Positions 1 through 8,165 are shown, counted from the first letter of the stretch. The stretch is DNA of 35,954 bases from Aquabacterium sp. (GCF_030652515.1 NZ_JAUSAR010000132.1:1-35954), one strand, 5' to 3'. The notes: generated from the letters alone by a model not told the origin. A program made the numbers and translations.

Positions 1-1
1 G

Positions 2-511
2 GAGATGTTCACTCGCTATGCAGAGCAATACGGGAGCGACAGCAAAGCGGCTCAGGCCTTGATGGCCTCAGAACTGGCCAGGCAGTCACTCAAGCCCAAT
101 CGGGTGTTCTCCGATGGCACGGCATTGCCATCTTCGTTTGAAGACGTTCAAGTTCAACACCGACAAGAAAAGGCCGACACAGCCTTGAATCCGGCGCTCG
201 ATGATCGCCATCGAAGCAATGATCGACAGGTGTCTCGCTTCGGCAAGTCTGCGCGTGCAGGCCAACCAGCCCCCGCCCCTGAGCCATCACCGGCAAGACA
301 AGAGGTTCAGACCCGAGGTGCCGAGATACGCGCAAGTTCAAAGGCAGATCAAACCGGTTTCGATGCAAAAGCGGAGATCGTCGAGACCAATGATGGGGCG
401 CTGGCATCGAAGAAGTCATTGCTTAAGCAGTCTGGCAAGCAGGTTATTGAGGACGCCGGAGCGGCGGTGGACAACGCGACGGGCATCGTGAAAGACCTTC
501 TGAAAAAATAA
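2..511 (+). CDS. TraG-like conjugal transfer protein, C-terminal part (5' end outside window)
   Basis: The reading frame is open to the left window edge, so the first visible ATG (position 5) is probably internal and the gene is partial. About 169 residues are visible. They are hydrophilic, rich in Ala, Gln and Arg, with a Pro/Ala-rich stretch near residues 87-97 and a Lys-rich end (KDLLKK). The pattern of a Tyr/Gln/Ala-rich helix, a disordered middle and a charged tail resembles the C-terminal part of TraG-type mating-pair stabilisation proteins of betaproteobacterial integrative conjugative elements. This is family memory, not an alignment. The stop codon directly abuts the stop of the convergent gene on the other strand. 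If correct, the window starts inside an ICE or plasmid-derived transfer region. An unrelated hypothetical protein is possible. Confidence 0.5.
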   Translation, partial: EMFTRYAEQYGSDSKAAQALMASELARQSLKPNRVFSDGTALPSSFEDVQVQHRQEKADTALNPALDDRHRSNDRQVSRFGKSARAGQPAPAPEPSPARQEVQTRGAEIRASSKADQTGFDAKAEIVETNDGALASKKSLLKQSGKQVIEDAGAAVDNATGIVKDLLKK

Positions 512-802
512 TCAGACTGGGTCATCGTGCGTGCCGCTCATGTTCGGATTCAAGTCGCTTTCAGGTGGCTTCATGAAAGGCGGATGCCCTTTGTCACGCC
601 AGTAGTTCGCGGCCAAATCCTCTGACGTTACCCCCATCCCGTGGATCGGATCGACATCCCGCTTCGAAGTTCGCGCTCTGCCGCCAATGCTAGTCAGCGC
701 CCCGCCGATGGCCGTGCCAAAAAGCATCCCAATGCCGATCATCACCACTCGTGTGCCCCACCCGTCCAATGCGGCTGAGAACAAGCCCACCAGACCACCT
801 AA

Positions 803-1999
803 GGAAGGTCTGCAAAACCCAGCCGCAGGGCGCGGGTCTTGCATGATGTTGGCGTCGAGATGATGCGTGGCAAACAGAAATGAAGCAAGTCAGCTTAGGA
901 TTGAACCTGTCGACCAAGAAGACGCGCAAGCGTGAGTTCTTGGAACAGATGAACAAGGTGGTGCCGTGGGATGTACTGGTCGGTGTGGTCGATCCACACT
1001 GGCCCAAGTCCAAGACGGGCCGCCCTCCCTTTGCCATCGAGACCATGCTGCGCATCCATTACCTGCAGCAATGGTTTGGCCTGAGCGATCCGGCGATGGA
1101 AGAAGCGCTGCATGACATGCCGGTGTACCGCGAATTTGCCAAGCTCGATGGCGTGCTCGATCGTTTGCCCGACGAGAGCACGATCCTGCGATTCCGGCAT
1201 CTGCTGGAGAAGCACGACCTGTCTACTGACATGCTGCGCGTCGTCAATGACTTGCTGGCCTACAAGGGGCTGCTGCTGAAGTCGGGCACGGCGGTGGATG
1301 CCACGCTGATCTCGGCGCCGAGCTCGACCAAGAATATCGAAGGCAAGCGTGATCCCGAGATGCATCAAACCAAGAAGGGCAACCAGTGGTACTTCGGCAT
1401 GAAGGCGCACATTGGCGTGGATGCCGACTCTGGCCTGGTGCACAGCGTGCAAGGCACGGCGGCCAACGTCAACGATGTGACCCAGGCGCACAAGCTGCTG
1501 CACGGCGAAGAAGTCGATGCCTTTGCTGACGCGGGCTACCAGGGCGCACACAAACGCCCAGAGGCCAAGGGGGATGTGAGCTGGCATGTGGCCATGCGGC
1601 CGGGCAAGCGCAAGGCCCTGGATTTGAGTGACCCGGCGCAAGCCATCACCGACAAGATTGAGCGCGTCAAGGCGAGCATCCGCGCCAAGGTCGAGCACCC
1701 GTTTCGGGTCATCAAGAAGCAGTTCGGCCATGTGAAGGTTCGCTACCGTGGGCTGGAGAAGAACACCGCACAACTCAAGACCCTGTTCATGCTCGGCAAC
1801 CTATGGATGGTGAGGGGCAAACTGATGGCTGGCGCAGCATGAGTGCGTCCAAAAAACAGGGCACAGAGGTTCTTGCAAGGTCTGCAGGCTGTTTGAGGCA
1901 GGTTTGGCGTCCGGTTCGACTCGACATCGATGCCGCCAGAGAACATGCTGATGTCTTCACGTCGTCAAGCGCTTCCCAAACGAGTTGTTCAGACCATCC
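803..1999 (+). mobile_element. Complete IS5-family insertion sequence, 1197 bp, with CTAA target duplication
   Basis: The left end GGAAGGTCTGCAAAACCC and the reverse complement of the right end (inverted repeat GAGTTGTTCAGACCATCC at 1982-1999) match at 14 of 18 positions. The element is flanked by CTAA at 799-802 and 2000-2003, the 4-bp target duplication typical of the IS5 subgroup. Its length of 1197 bp is almost that of IS5 itself. It carries one transposase gene (880-1842). The non-coding stretch 1843-1999 lies inside the element. The interrupted gene is restored in frame when the element is removed. Confidence 0.9.
880..1842 (+). CDS. IS5-family DDE transposase
   Basis: Cuts and joins the ends of its own IS element. 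The 320 residues are close to the usual length for the IS5 subgroup (about 326). The N-terminal domain has the GRPPFAIETMLRIHYLQQWF helix region. The DDE catalytic triad is visible as D in TAVDATLI (about residue 140), D in FADAGYQG (about 212) and E in AKVEHPFRVIKKQFG (about 270), with the spacing expected for a DDE nuclease. There is no frameshift or internal stop and both IS ends are present, so the element looks competent to move. Confidence 0.95.
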   Translation: MKQVSLGLNLSTKKTRKREFLEQMNKVVPWDVLVGVVDPHWPKSKTGRPPFAIETMLRIHYLQQWFGLSDPAMEEALHDMPVYREFAKLDGVLDRLPDESTILRFRHLLEKHDLSTDMLRVVNDLLAYKGLLLKSGTAVDATLISAPSSTKNIEGKRDPEMHQTKKGNQWYFGMKAHIGVDADSGLVHSVQGTAANVNDVTQAHKLLHGEEVDAFADAGYQGAHKRPEAKGDVSWHVAMRPGKRKALDLSDPAQAITDKIERVKASIRAKVEHPFRVIKKQFGHVKVRYRGLEKNTAQLKTLFMLGNLWMVRGKLMAGAA

Positions 2000-2238
2000 C
2001 TAAAGCAATGAGGCTGAAGAAGATTGGTTTTCGCATTTGAGCACCTCGTACTTACCAACCTATAGCCGCTTAGGCATTGCTGCAACCCTTTCGACTCCTG
2101 CGTATATCCGTCAACAACACCAACTATTCCATTTCAAATCGGCTACTCAGTCCAGTCCTATTTTGGGAAGTAATTGCGGTCGTTCGCGACCGACTGCTTT
2201 GCGACGGCCCATCACCCAAAAACGTGGCAGGCGCTGGT

Positions 2239-2605
2239 GAAGCCCTTGGACAAAGAAGTACCGCCCTTGAGTTCGAAGCTAAACCCCTAGGTTCGCAGCC
2301 CCAAAAGGCAATGCATGATCCAGTAGTCCTTCTCGACCAACGTCGGATCAAGGCTGCGCTCGTCAGCGACCACTGTAGGCAGGTCACCGAAGTCCTTGTG
2401 GTCATGCAGAGACTCAGGCACTCAACCAACCTCTGGTGCGCTCGCGGGTGGCCACAGAGCCGAACGTCGAGAGCTCGCGTTTGAGCTTGTCGGGGTCAAA
2501 CGATGGCAGCTTGCTCTGTGCTTGCCGCAAAACTGCATCACGATCCTCAGCCAACTGCTCCAGGTTGTTGAGCAGATCGACAAACAAGAACTCACTCCGG
2601 CGTGA
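2239..2605 (-). pseudogene. Eroded abiEi-abiEii fragment (second copy)
   Basis: This stretch matches 18639-18990 without gaps at a constant offset of 16,400 bp. By eye I count about 38 mismatches in 352 positions, or roughly 89% identity. On the minus strand it holds the last about 60 codons of abiEi (EFLFVDLLNNLEQLAEDRD and onward) and the first about 60 codons of abiEii, ending at ELKGGTSLSKGF. The abiEii part has an in-frame TAG where the intact copy has CAG (near 2288-2290), and both genes are cut off at the fragment ends. It cannot encode a working toxin-antitoxin pair. The bases from 2606 to the AraC stop at 2785 hold nothing I recognise. Confidence 0.88.
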
Positions 2606-2784
2606 GCCTGGCCCGGCTCTGCTCGGCATACTCAGACCAGCAGGTGATTCAACGAAATAGAGTCAGTGATCATGGAATAGGGCTCTCAAGTAGTCAGCGA
2701 GCCTAGCGTGATGTTCGCAGAGACTCTAGTGATCCGGAACGTTGGAGTCGAAACACGGCCCCCTGTGGAGACGTGGCAAGAAAC

Positions 2785-3795
2785 TCAATTTTTACAGGGC
2801 CGGATCAATAGGGTCGACGGCGCTCGGCCCGTCCAGCGTTTGAAGGCCCGCCGGAAATTGGCCGGATCGTTGTAGCCCAGCGTGTAAGCGATCTCCTGCA
2901 CGCTCAGCTTGCCTGCTTGCAGGTATTGCATAGCCAGATGCTCGCGCACCTCATCCAAGATCTGCTGAAAGGATGTGCCTTCAGCCACCAGGCGGCGGTG
3001 TAGGGTGCGCGGGGTGAGATGGAACTGGCGGGCCACCACCTGAAGGGAAGGAAAGCCATGTTGGCGCGTCAGCAGGTTACGGCGCACCTGGATGCTCAAG
3101 GCCGCGTTCACATCGCGCTTGTCCAACTCTTCACGGCACAGGCGTGCAGCATCATCGAAGCTGGCCGGGTCAGCCGAGCTCAGCGGCAAGTCCATGGCTG
3201 CATCCGGCAACACCAGACCGCACCAGTCTTGGCTGTAACGCACCTCGCAACCAAACATGTCCCGGGCCAGATCTGCATACGCAGGCTCGACCTGTTTGAA
3301 GCACACACGTCGCACCTGACAAGTGCCCAAGGTGATCTGGTCAATCAGGTTCTTGATGGTCAACAAGATGGCTTCGCTGACCACGAGATCCAGCCCGTCG
3401 AGTGGGCGGGCCACAGGAAAGCCCACCCATACCTCGTCACCCTGAACCCGCTGCGTGACCGTCACCAGTGTGGTACGCAGCGGCAAGAAGCTCTCCAGCA
3501 GCGACACAACCTGACGCAAGGTGCTGCTGCTCAAGGCCGCGTAACCCAGCCTGCCGTGAGTGTTGATGCGCAGGCGCTCCCCCACGAGCAGGCCAAGAGC
3601 GGGCTCCTTTGCGGCGCCCAAGGCCGCATGCATCAACTTCAGAAAGGGCACGAAGCCCAAGCCCCGGTGGCCGTCGGCCAAGTCCGCCATTTGCAGATCG
3701 GCTGCCGCAAGCACCTCGGGCACATTCACCCCCATGCCAGACAGCATGTCGGCGATAAGGCGCACGTAGTGGAGGGGCAGTGCTGCGTTGTGCAC
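2785..3795 (-). CDS. AraC/XylS-family regulator (OruR/AlkR-like), module 1
   Basis: Probable transcriptional activator of the divergent hydroxylase operon. At 336 residues it has the size of the subgroup with an N-terminal arabinose-binding-like effector domain (about 15-200) and a C-terminal double helix-turn-helix (about 235-330). The second HTH carries the family signature SVQEIAYTLGYNDPANFRRA followed by FKRWTGRAPS. The start is GTG at 3795; no ATG with a good Shine-Dalgarno lies nearby, so the start is tentative. AlkR of Acinetobacter, an alkane-responsive activator next to alkB, belongs to the same superfamily, which supports a role in hydrocarbon sensing. The effector itself is unknown. 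It resembles the regulator at 8160-9251 in architecture. Confidence 0.9.
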   Translation of the reverse strand: MHNAALPLHYVRLIADMLSGMGVNVPEVLAAADLQMADLADGHRGLGFVPFLKLMHAALGAAKEPALGLLVGERLRINTHGRLGYAALSSSTLRQVVSLLESFLPLRTTLVTVTQRVQGDEVWVGFPVARPLDGLDLVVSEAILLTIKNLIDQITLGTCQVRRVCFKQVEPAYADLARDMFGCEVRYSQDWCGLVLPDAAMDLPLSSADPASFDDAARLCREELDKRDVNAALSIQVRRNLLTRQHGFPSLQVVARQFHLTPRTLHRRLVAEGTSFQQILDEVREHLAMQYLQAGKLSVQEIAYTLGYNDPANFRRAFKRWTGRAPSTLLIRPCKN

Positions 3796-3821
3796 GGTTT
3801 GATTTTTTGAAAAGCGCCAAT

Positions 3822-3847
3822 TGTCAATAAATGACCTTTTTGTGTCA
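3822..3847 (+). promoter_or_regulatory. Tandem operator-like boxes upstream of the module 1 hydroxylase operon
   Basis: TGTCAATAAATGAC at 3822-3835 is followed by a second TGTCA at 3843-3847, exactly 21 bp after the first. Direct repeats two helical turns apart are typical of AraC/XylS binding sites. The same arrangement occurs upstream of alkB2 (8140-8165). It sits between the divergent regulator (start 3795) and the operon start (3923), 87 bp before the latter. A weak promoter may follow (TTGATC at about 3860), but I cannot fix it. Confidence 0.6.
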
Positions 3848-3922
3848 AGACAACCTACCCTTGATCTACCCCAGGATTCATAGGATACAAATACTTAGCG
3901 CCATCAAACTAACAGTACGCCA

Positions 3923-4954
3923 ATGTTTTCGTTTTTCAAGAAGTCCGGCCCCAACCAGGCCAGCATCAATGGGGTGCCCATCATGGTCAATCCCAAGGAG
4001 ACCTTGCTCCAGGCAGCGTTGCGCGAAGGCATTGATTTCCCGAACAGCTGCCGCGTGGGTGGCTGCGCAGCCTGTAAATGCAAGCTGGTCGACGGCAAGG
4101 TCAAGGAGCTGACTCAGACCGCCTACATCTTGTCGGACGAAGATTTGGACGCCGGCATGATCCTGGCCTGCCAGTCGGTGCCACAAACCAATGTCACCAT
4201 CGAAGTAGACATGGCCGCCCAGCAAGCCCGCCGCACCGTAAGTGGCCGGGTGGTGGCCTGCACCGCACTCACCCACGACATCGTCAGCCTGCGCATCCAA
4301 CTGGACGACTCACTGCCTTACAAAGCTGGCCAGTACGCACAATTGTCGGTTGACAGCCTGCCCGGGGTTGATCGCAGCTACTCGTTTGCCACCGCCTCGC
4401 AGCCCAATTCCCAGGTCAGTTTCCTGGTACGCAAGGTGCCCAATGGCGTGTTCTCCAGCCATGTGCATAAACATGATCTGGTTGGACAGCGCGCCAGCGT
4501 GAAGGGCCCCATGGGCGATTTCTGGCTGCGCCCCTCTGACGCCCCCTTACTGATGGTGGCCGGCGGCAGCGGCCTGGCCCCCGTTCTGGCCATCTTGGAA
4601 GACGCTCTGGCCCAAGGCGTCAAACGCCCCGTCACCATCTTGTTTGGTGCCCGCCAGCAAGCTGACTTGTACGCTCAAGACACGCTGGAAGCCCTTCGCA
4701 CCCAATGGCCTGCGGCCTTCCGCTTTGTGCCCGTGCTGTCGGCCGAACCCGATGGCCGCAGTTGGGCAGGTGCGCTCGGCAACGTTGACAGCGCCCTGGC
4801 CGAGCACCTGCCCAACGGTGCCCATGCCTACCTGTGCGGCCCACCCGTCATGGTCGATGCCGTCAGCGCAGTATTGCGCGACCGCGGCATCGCCAAAGAA
4901 CAAATCCGCGCCGACCGTTTCACGACCTTGCACGACTCTACAGGAGCACAGTGA
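3923..4954 (+). CDS. Ferredoxin-NAD(P)H reductase, electron-transfer subunit for the hydroxylase (XylA-type)
   Basis: Passes electrons from NAD(P)H through FAD and a [2Fe-2S] cluster to the membrane hydroxylase encoded next. Residues 10-95 form a plant-type ferredoxin with cluster ligands C43, C48, C51 and C83 (C-x4-C-x2-C). Residues 105-205 form the FAD-binding barrel with RSYSFA at 151-156. Residues 206-335 are the nucleotide-binding domain with GGSGLAP at 214-220 and CGPP at 305-308. The 343-residue length and domain order match XylA of the xylene monooxygenase system (about 350). The TGA overlaps the ATG of the hydroxylase gene by one base, implying translational coupling. AlkB systems usually use rubredoxin instead, so this partner points to the XylM side of the family. 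Confidence 0.92.
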   Translation: MFSFFKKSGPNQASINGVPIMVNPKETLLQAALREGIDFPNSCRVGGCAACKCKLVDGKVKELTQTAYILSDEDLDAGMILACQSVPQTNVTIEVDMAAQQARRTVSGRVVACTALTHDIVSLRIQLDDSLPYKAGQYAQLSVDSLPGVDRSYSFATASQPNSQVSFLVRKVPNGVFSSHVHKHDLVGQRASVKGPMGDFWLRPSDAPLLMVAGGSGLAPVLAILEDALAQGVKRPVTILFGARQQADLYAQDTLEALRTQWPAAFRFVPVLSAEPDGRSWAGALGNVDSALAEHLPNGAHAYLCGPPVMVDAVSAVLRDRGIAKEQIRADRFTTLHDSTGAQ

Positions 4955-6117
4955 TGATGAACATTCTGCACTACCTCAAGTATTTCCTATTCCATATCAT
5001 CGGCCTGCTGGCTCTGACGATGGTCACCCTAGGTGGCGCTTACACCACCTACGGTCTGATCACCATCTTGGTTTTCTACATGGTGGGCGACGCTGTCTGT
5101 GGCGACGACACCACCACACCCACCTTCAAGTATCCCGGCATCTTGACTGCGCAGCTGTGGATGGCTTTGCCCTTGCTGTTAATGATCATCTTCGCATCGC
5201 TTTGGAGTGTGAGCTCCGGCGACGTGCTGGGCTATGGCGCCTGGGTGCAGCAGCTCACGGGCTTCGATGCCCTGGCAGCCCGCGAAAGCACCTTCTGGGG
5301 CCACCACATCTCGACCATCCTGCTCTCCGGCCTGATGATCGGCATGGTTGGCACCATCACCGCCCACGAACTGACTCACCGCACCTGGGATCCGATCTCG
5401 ATGTTTGTCGGTCGCTGGTTGTTGGCTTTCAGCTTTGACACCATTTTCTCGATCGAGCACGTCTACGGCCATCACCGTTATGTGTCCACCACTGAAGACC
5501 CAGCCACCGCACCTCGCGGCCGCAATGTGTACTTCCACGTCCTTGCCTCGACCATCAAGGGCAACATCAGCGCGTGGAACATCGAGAAAAAGCGCCTCAA
5601 GCGCGATGGCCACGGCGCCATCTCCTTGCGTAACGGCGTGATCCGTGGTCACCTGATGAGTTTGCTGTTGGTAGCGGTGGCATATGCCATGGGCGGCTGG
5701 CCTGTGGCTGGCTTCTTCATTGCCAGTGCGCTGTGGGGCAAATCGCTGCTGGAGATCGTTAACTACATGGAACACTACGGCATGGTTCGCGACCCCAAGC
5801 TCCCGGTTCAGCCTCGTCACTCTTGGAACACCAACAAGCGCATCAGTTCATGGTCGATGTTCAACCTGACCCGCCACTCGCATCACCATGCCCAAGGCGA
5901 AGTGCCTTATCAAGACCTCAAGCCCTTCCCTGAAGCGCCCATGATGATCGGTGGCTACCTGACCACCATCCTGGTGGCCATGGTTCCGCCTCTGTGGTTC
6001 AAACTGATGGACCCCAAGGTCAAGGAGTGGGATCTGAAGTACGCCAGCCCCGAAGAGTTGAAGCTGTCTGAGGCCGCCAACAAGCGGGCTGGCTGGGGGC
6101 TCAAGGCTTCTGCTTGA
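4954..6117 (+). CDS. AlkB/XylM-family membrane non-haem diiron hydroxylase (module 1)
   Basis: Inner-membrane monooxygenase that inserts oxygen into a terminal alkyl or methyl group. All family histidine motifs are present in the 387-residue product: HELTHR at 138-143, EHVYGHH at 168-174, NYMEHYG at 270-276 and LTRHSHHHA at 305-313. Hydrophobic segments lie at about 10-48, 66-86, 115-136 and 234-260. The start is ATG 4954, with AGGAG at 4942-4946; a second ATG at 4957 is possible. Longer upstream frames overlap the reductase gene and lack support. The pairing with a fused [2Fe-2S]-FAD reductase resembles xylMA, so the substrate may be an alkyl-aromatic or an alkane. The sequence alone does not decide. 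Confidence 0.92.
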   Translation: MMNILHYLKYFLFHIIGLLALTMVTLGGAYTTYGLITILVFYMVGDAVCGDDTTTPTFKYPGILTAQLWMALPLLLMIIFASLWSVSSGDVLGYGAWVQQLTGFDALAARESTFWGHHISTILLSGLMIGMVGTITAHELTHRTWDPISMFVGRWLLAFSFDTIFSIEHVYGHHRYVSTTEDPATAPRGRNVYFHVLASTIKGNISAWNIEKKRLKRDGHGAISLRNGVIRGHLMSLLLVAVAYAMGGWPVAGFFIASALWGKSLLEIVNYMEHYGMVRDPKLPVQPRHSWNTNKRISSWSMFNLTRHSHHHAQGEVPYQDLKPFPEAPMMIGGYLTTILVAMVPPLWFKLMDPKVKEWDLKYASPEELKLSEAANKRAGWGLKASA

Positions 6118-6497
6118 GCCATGCGTTGTAAACATAGGGCTACGCTGGCAGACCTATGATTGATGCTAGACCTGCATTCATGGCTTCTTCAAGTCGCTGT
6201 TTTCCATCCCCTGCTTGAATTGCTGCGTGTCGTGCGCCGCCCGGTGCCAGCATAGTAACCGCCCTGCCGCTCAAGGCGTACGCTCATGGCTTTCCATTGC
6301 GCCTGACAGACGCACCCGTGCATCGGGTACCAGCTTGAAAGAGGTACCTTCGAGGTTTTGCACATCGGTGGCCGACCTCGTGTGCGATCGTGTAGGGCTT
6401 GGGCAAAATCCTCCAGGCGCATGCTCAGCGTCGCCCTGTGTCGGTCTTGCAAATTCACCGCCACGCCCGTGAATATGGGCAGAGCCTGGCAACAGGG
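6118..6497. other. Unassigned stretch between the two hydroxylase modules
   Basis: No convincing gene is seen in these 380 bases. The open frames are short, mutually overlapping and unlike any family I recognise. A minus-strand frame near 6290-6385 reads plausibly (NLEGTSFKLVPDARVRLSGA) but has no recognisable context. With the transposase remnant directly to the right, this is best seen as debris at the junction between two acquired modules. Confidence 0.4.
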
Positions 6498-6770
6498 ATG
6501 GCCAAAACTCTGGGTTTTTCCCCGGTGGATGCCATGATCGGCTTGCGCGACCCGCTGGCAATGCTGGTACTACGTGTGCCGTGGGCAGAGGTAGAGAGGT
6601 CGCTGGCTCCGCTATTCGCCCGCAAGGCGAGCATGGCAGCATGCCGACATGTTCGGCCCGACGCCGCGGACGTTGCCGACGGGCTCAGCGCGGCTCGTCG
6701 CGCGCGCCTGCCCCTTCGCCTGATGGTGGAGCCGCTATTCCAGGCGGCGCCATGCCTTCTGATGGATGAC
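6498..6770 (+). pseudogene. N-terminal remnant of an IS5/IS1182-like transposase
   Basis: The plus-strand frame reads MAKTLGFSPVDAMIGLRDPL, then VPWAEVERSLAPLFARKAS and finally RARLPLRLMVEPLF. The order DAMI-LRxPLA-xVPW-E-SLAP-FARK and then RPRLPxRLMV is that of the N-terminal domain of IS5-superfamily transposases of about 450 residues. Family resemblance ends near 6760 before any catalytic residue. The frame continues to 6881 with unrelated sequence and overlaps the 3' end of alkB2. No terminal repeats were found. Confidence 0.6.
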
Positions 6771-6869
6771 ACGGGCGTGCTAACCGAGGAGAAGGTGGTG
6801 CGCACGTTCTCGATCCTGAAGGCGACAGACCTTCTCAGCCACTCGCGATCAGTGTTGGGAGCTTATATT

Positions 6870-8057
6870 TCAGGCCGCTGAGGCCGTGTCCTGCATCTCA
6901 TAGGTCTGGACCAAGCGCTTGCGTTGCGCCGGCAAAAAGTTGATGCGCGAGGCATCGCCACCGGTGGCTTTAACCACTCGCTTGTCCATCACGGCAAACC
7001 ACAGCGGGGGCACGTAAGCGACCAGGAACATGCCCGTGTAGCCCAGCGGCAGGAAGGTCGGAATGTCGTGGAAGCTGCGCAGCGACTGGTAGCTGCGCGT
7101 CGGGTTGGCGTGGTGGTCGGAGTGGCGCTGCAGCTGGAAGGTCAGGATGTTGGACAGCACGTGGTTGCTGTTCCACGAGTGGTGCGGCTGGCAGTGTTCG
7201 TAGCGGCCATCGGGCTTCTTCTGGCGCAGCAGGCCGTAGTGCTCGATGTAGTTGGCCGAGGTCAGCATGAAGGCGCCCAGGAAGGCCAGCACCATCAGCA
7301 GCACCAGGGCCTGCGTGCCCAGCCAGGCGGTCATGCCGCCCCAGACGATGGCGGTGCCGATCCAGCCCTGCACGATCTCGTTGTCCAGGCTCCAGGCCGA
7401 CTTGCCCTGGCGCTCCAGGCGCTCGACCTCCAGGTCCCAGCCGCGGAAGTAGGCGCCGGGCATCTCGCGGAACATGAAGCGGTAGATCGTCTCGCCCATC
7501 TTGGACGAAGCCGGGTCTTCCGGCGTGGCCACGTGGCGGTGGTGGCCGCGGTTGTGCTCGATGCAAAAGTGCGTGTAGGCGCCCAGCGAGAGGTTGAACA
7601 GCGCGGCCTTGCGGGGCAGCCATTCCTTCTTGTGGCCCAGCTCGTGGCTCATGTTCATCACCAGGCCCAGCATGAAGCCGTTGATGATGACGGTGGTGAC
7701 CACGCCATACCAGGGCACCGCGTGCGTGCTCAGGAACCACACGTTGAACAGCGTGGTGGCCCAGCCCACGGGGATGGCCAGGTAGATCATCCAGCGGTAG
7801 AAGGCGCGGCGCTCGAGGTCGGGCACGGCGGCTTCAGGCGGGTTGCTGGTGTCGTCGCCGATCAGCCAGTCCAGGATGGGCACCAGCACGAACAGCACCA
7901 AAAAGGGCAGGACGTACCAGGCGGCGTGGTCCTGGCCCATCAGGTGGGCCACCGGGCCCGTGGCCACGATGGCGGGGATCAGGGCTGGCAGCAGCCAGAG
8001 GGGCTTCTTCGGGTCCCGGTAGGACGCGGCCAGCGGGTCGGGCAGCACGGCGCTCAT
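6870..8057 (-). CDS. alkB: Alkane 1-monooxygenase, AlkB type (module 2)
   Basis: Terminal hydroxylation of n-alkanes in the inner membrane by a diiron centre. The 395-residue product has the full set of motifs: HELGHKK at 138-144, EHNRGHH at 167-173, NYIEHYGL at 269-276 and LQRHSDHHA at 309-317. NYIEHYGL is the classical AlkB signature, so this copy is closer to true alkane hydroxylases than the module 1 enzyme. Six hydrophobic helices are apparent (about 20-38, 47-66, 90-110, 118-136, 232-250 and 252-268). The start is ATG 8057 with AGGAGA eight bases upstream; a longer frame to 8228 runs into the divergent promoter. No rubredoxin or reductase gene is adjacent, so electron donors must be elsewhere. 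Third-position GC is visibly higher than in module 1. Confidence 0.95.
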   Translation of the reverse strand: MSAVLPDPLAASYRDPKKPLWLLPALIPAIVATGPVAHLMGQDHAAWYVLPFLVLFVLVPILDWLIGDDTSNPPEAAVPDLERRAFYRWMIYLAIPVGWATTLFNVWFLSTHAVPWYGVVTTVIINGFMLGLVMNMSHELGHKKEWLPRKAALFNLSLGAYTHFCIEHNRGHHRHVATPEDPASSKMGETIYRFMFREMPGAYFRGWDLEVERLERQGKSAWSLDNEIVQGWIGTAIVWGGMTAWLGTQALVLLMVLAFLGAFMLTSANYIEHYGLLRQKKPDGRYEHCQPHHSWNSNHVLSNILTFQLQRHSDHHANPTRSYQSLRSFHDIPTFLPLGYTGMFLVAYVPPLWFAVMDKRVVKATGGDASRINFLPAQRKRLVQTYEMQDTASAA

Positions 8058-8139
8058 GTTGTTGTCTCCTCGGTGTGAGTCGGTGAAATGGAGTGATGCG
8101 ATCTTGCGAGCGCAGGCCGAAATGGGGTACCGTCTGCGC

Positions 8140-8165
8140 TGGCAACTTATCGTCATTTTGTGACA
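8140..8165 (-). promoter_or_regulatory. Tandem operator-like boxes upstream of alkB (module 2)
   Basis: Read toward alkB, TGTCACAAAATGAC (8165 to 8152) matches the module 1 box at 12 of 14 positions. It is followed by TGCCA (8144 to 8140) exactly 21 bp after the first TGTCA. The distance to the alkB ATG is 94 bp, against 87 bp in module 1. The box overlaps the GTG used here as the start of the divergent araC gene, suggesting autoregulation or a later true start. Confidence 0.6.

Larger units (their letters stand above)
512..2036 (-). pseudogene. Small membrane-protein gene split by IS5-family insertion
   Basis: On the minus strand the gene starts with ATG at 2036, runs to the target site CTAA, is interrupted by the IS element (803-1999), and resumes at 802 down to the TGA at 512-514. 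Removing the IS and one copy of CTAA restores one uninterrupted 107-residue frame. It begins MRKPIFFSLIALGGLVGLFS, has two hydrophobic segments (about residues 5-20 and 28-47), then a hydrophilic tail with GMGVTSEDL and NYWRDKGHPPF. The frame is exactly continuous across the duplication, which is strong evidence that the insertion inactivated a real gene. It is convergent with and abuts the TraG-like gene, so it probably belongs to the same conjugative element. Its function is unknown. Confidence 0.75.

Noticed and set aside
895..1773. 292-residue minus-strand frame opposite the IS5 transposase
   Set aside because: Shadow frame of the DDE transposase; no independent motif or ribosome-binding site.
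3019..3810. 263-residue plus-strand frame opposite the module 1 regulator
   Set aside because: Antisense shadow of the AraC-type gene, which has a clear double HTH.
6924..8078. 384-residue plus-strand frame opposite alkB2
   Set aside because: It is the antisense shadow of a gene with intact AlkB motifs; composition is His/Gln/Arg/Val-rich as expected from reversed GC-rich codons, and no family is recognisable.
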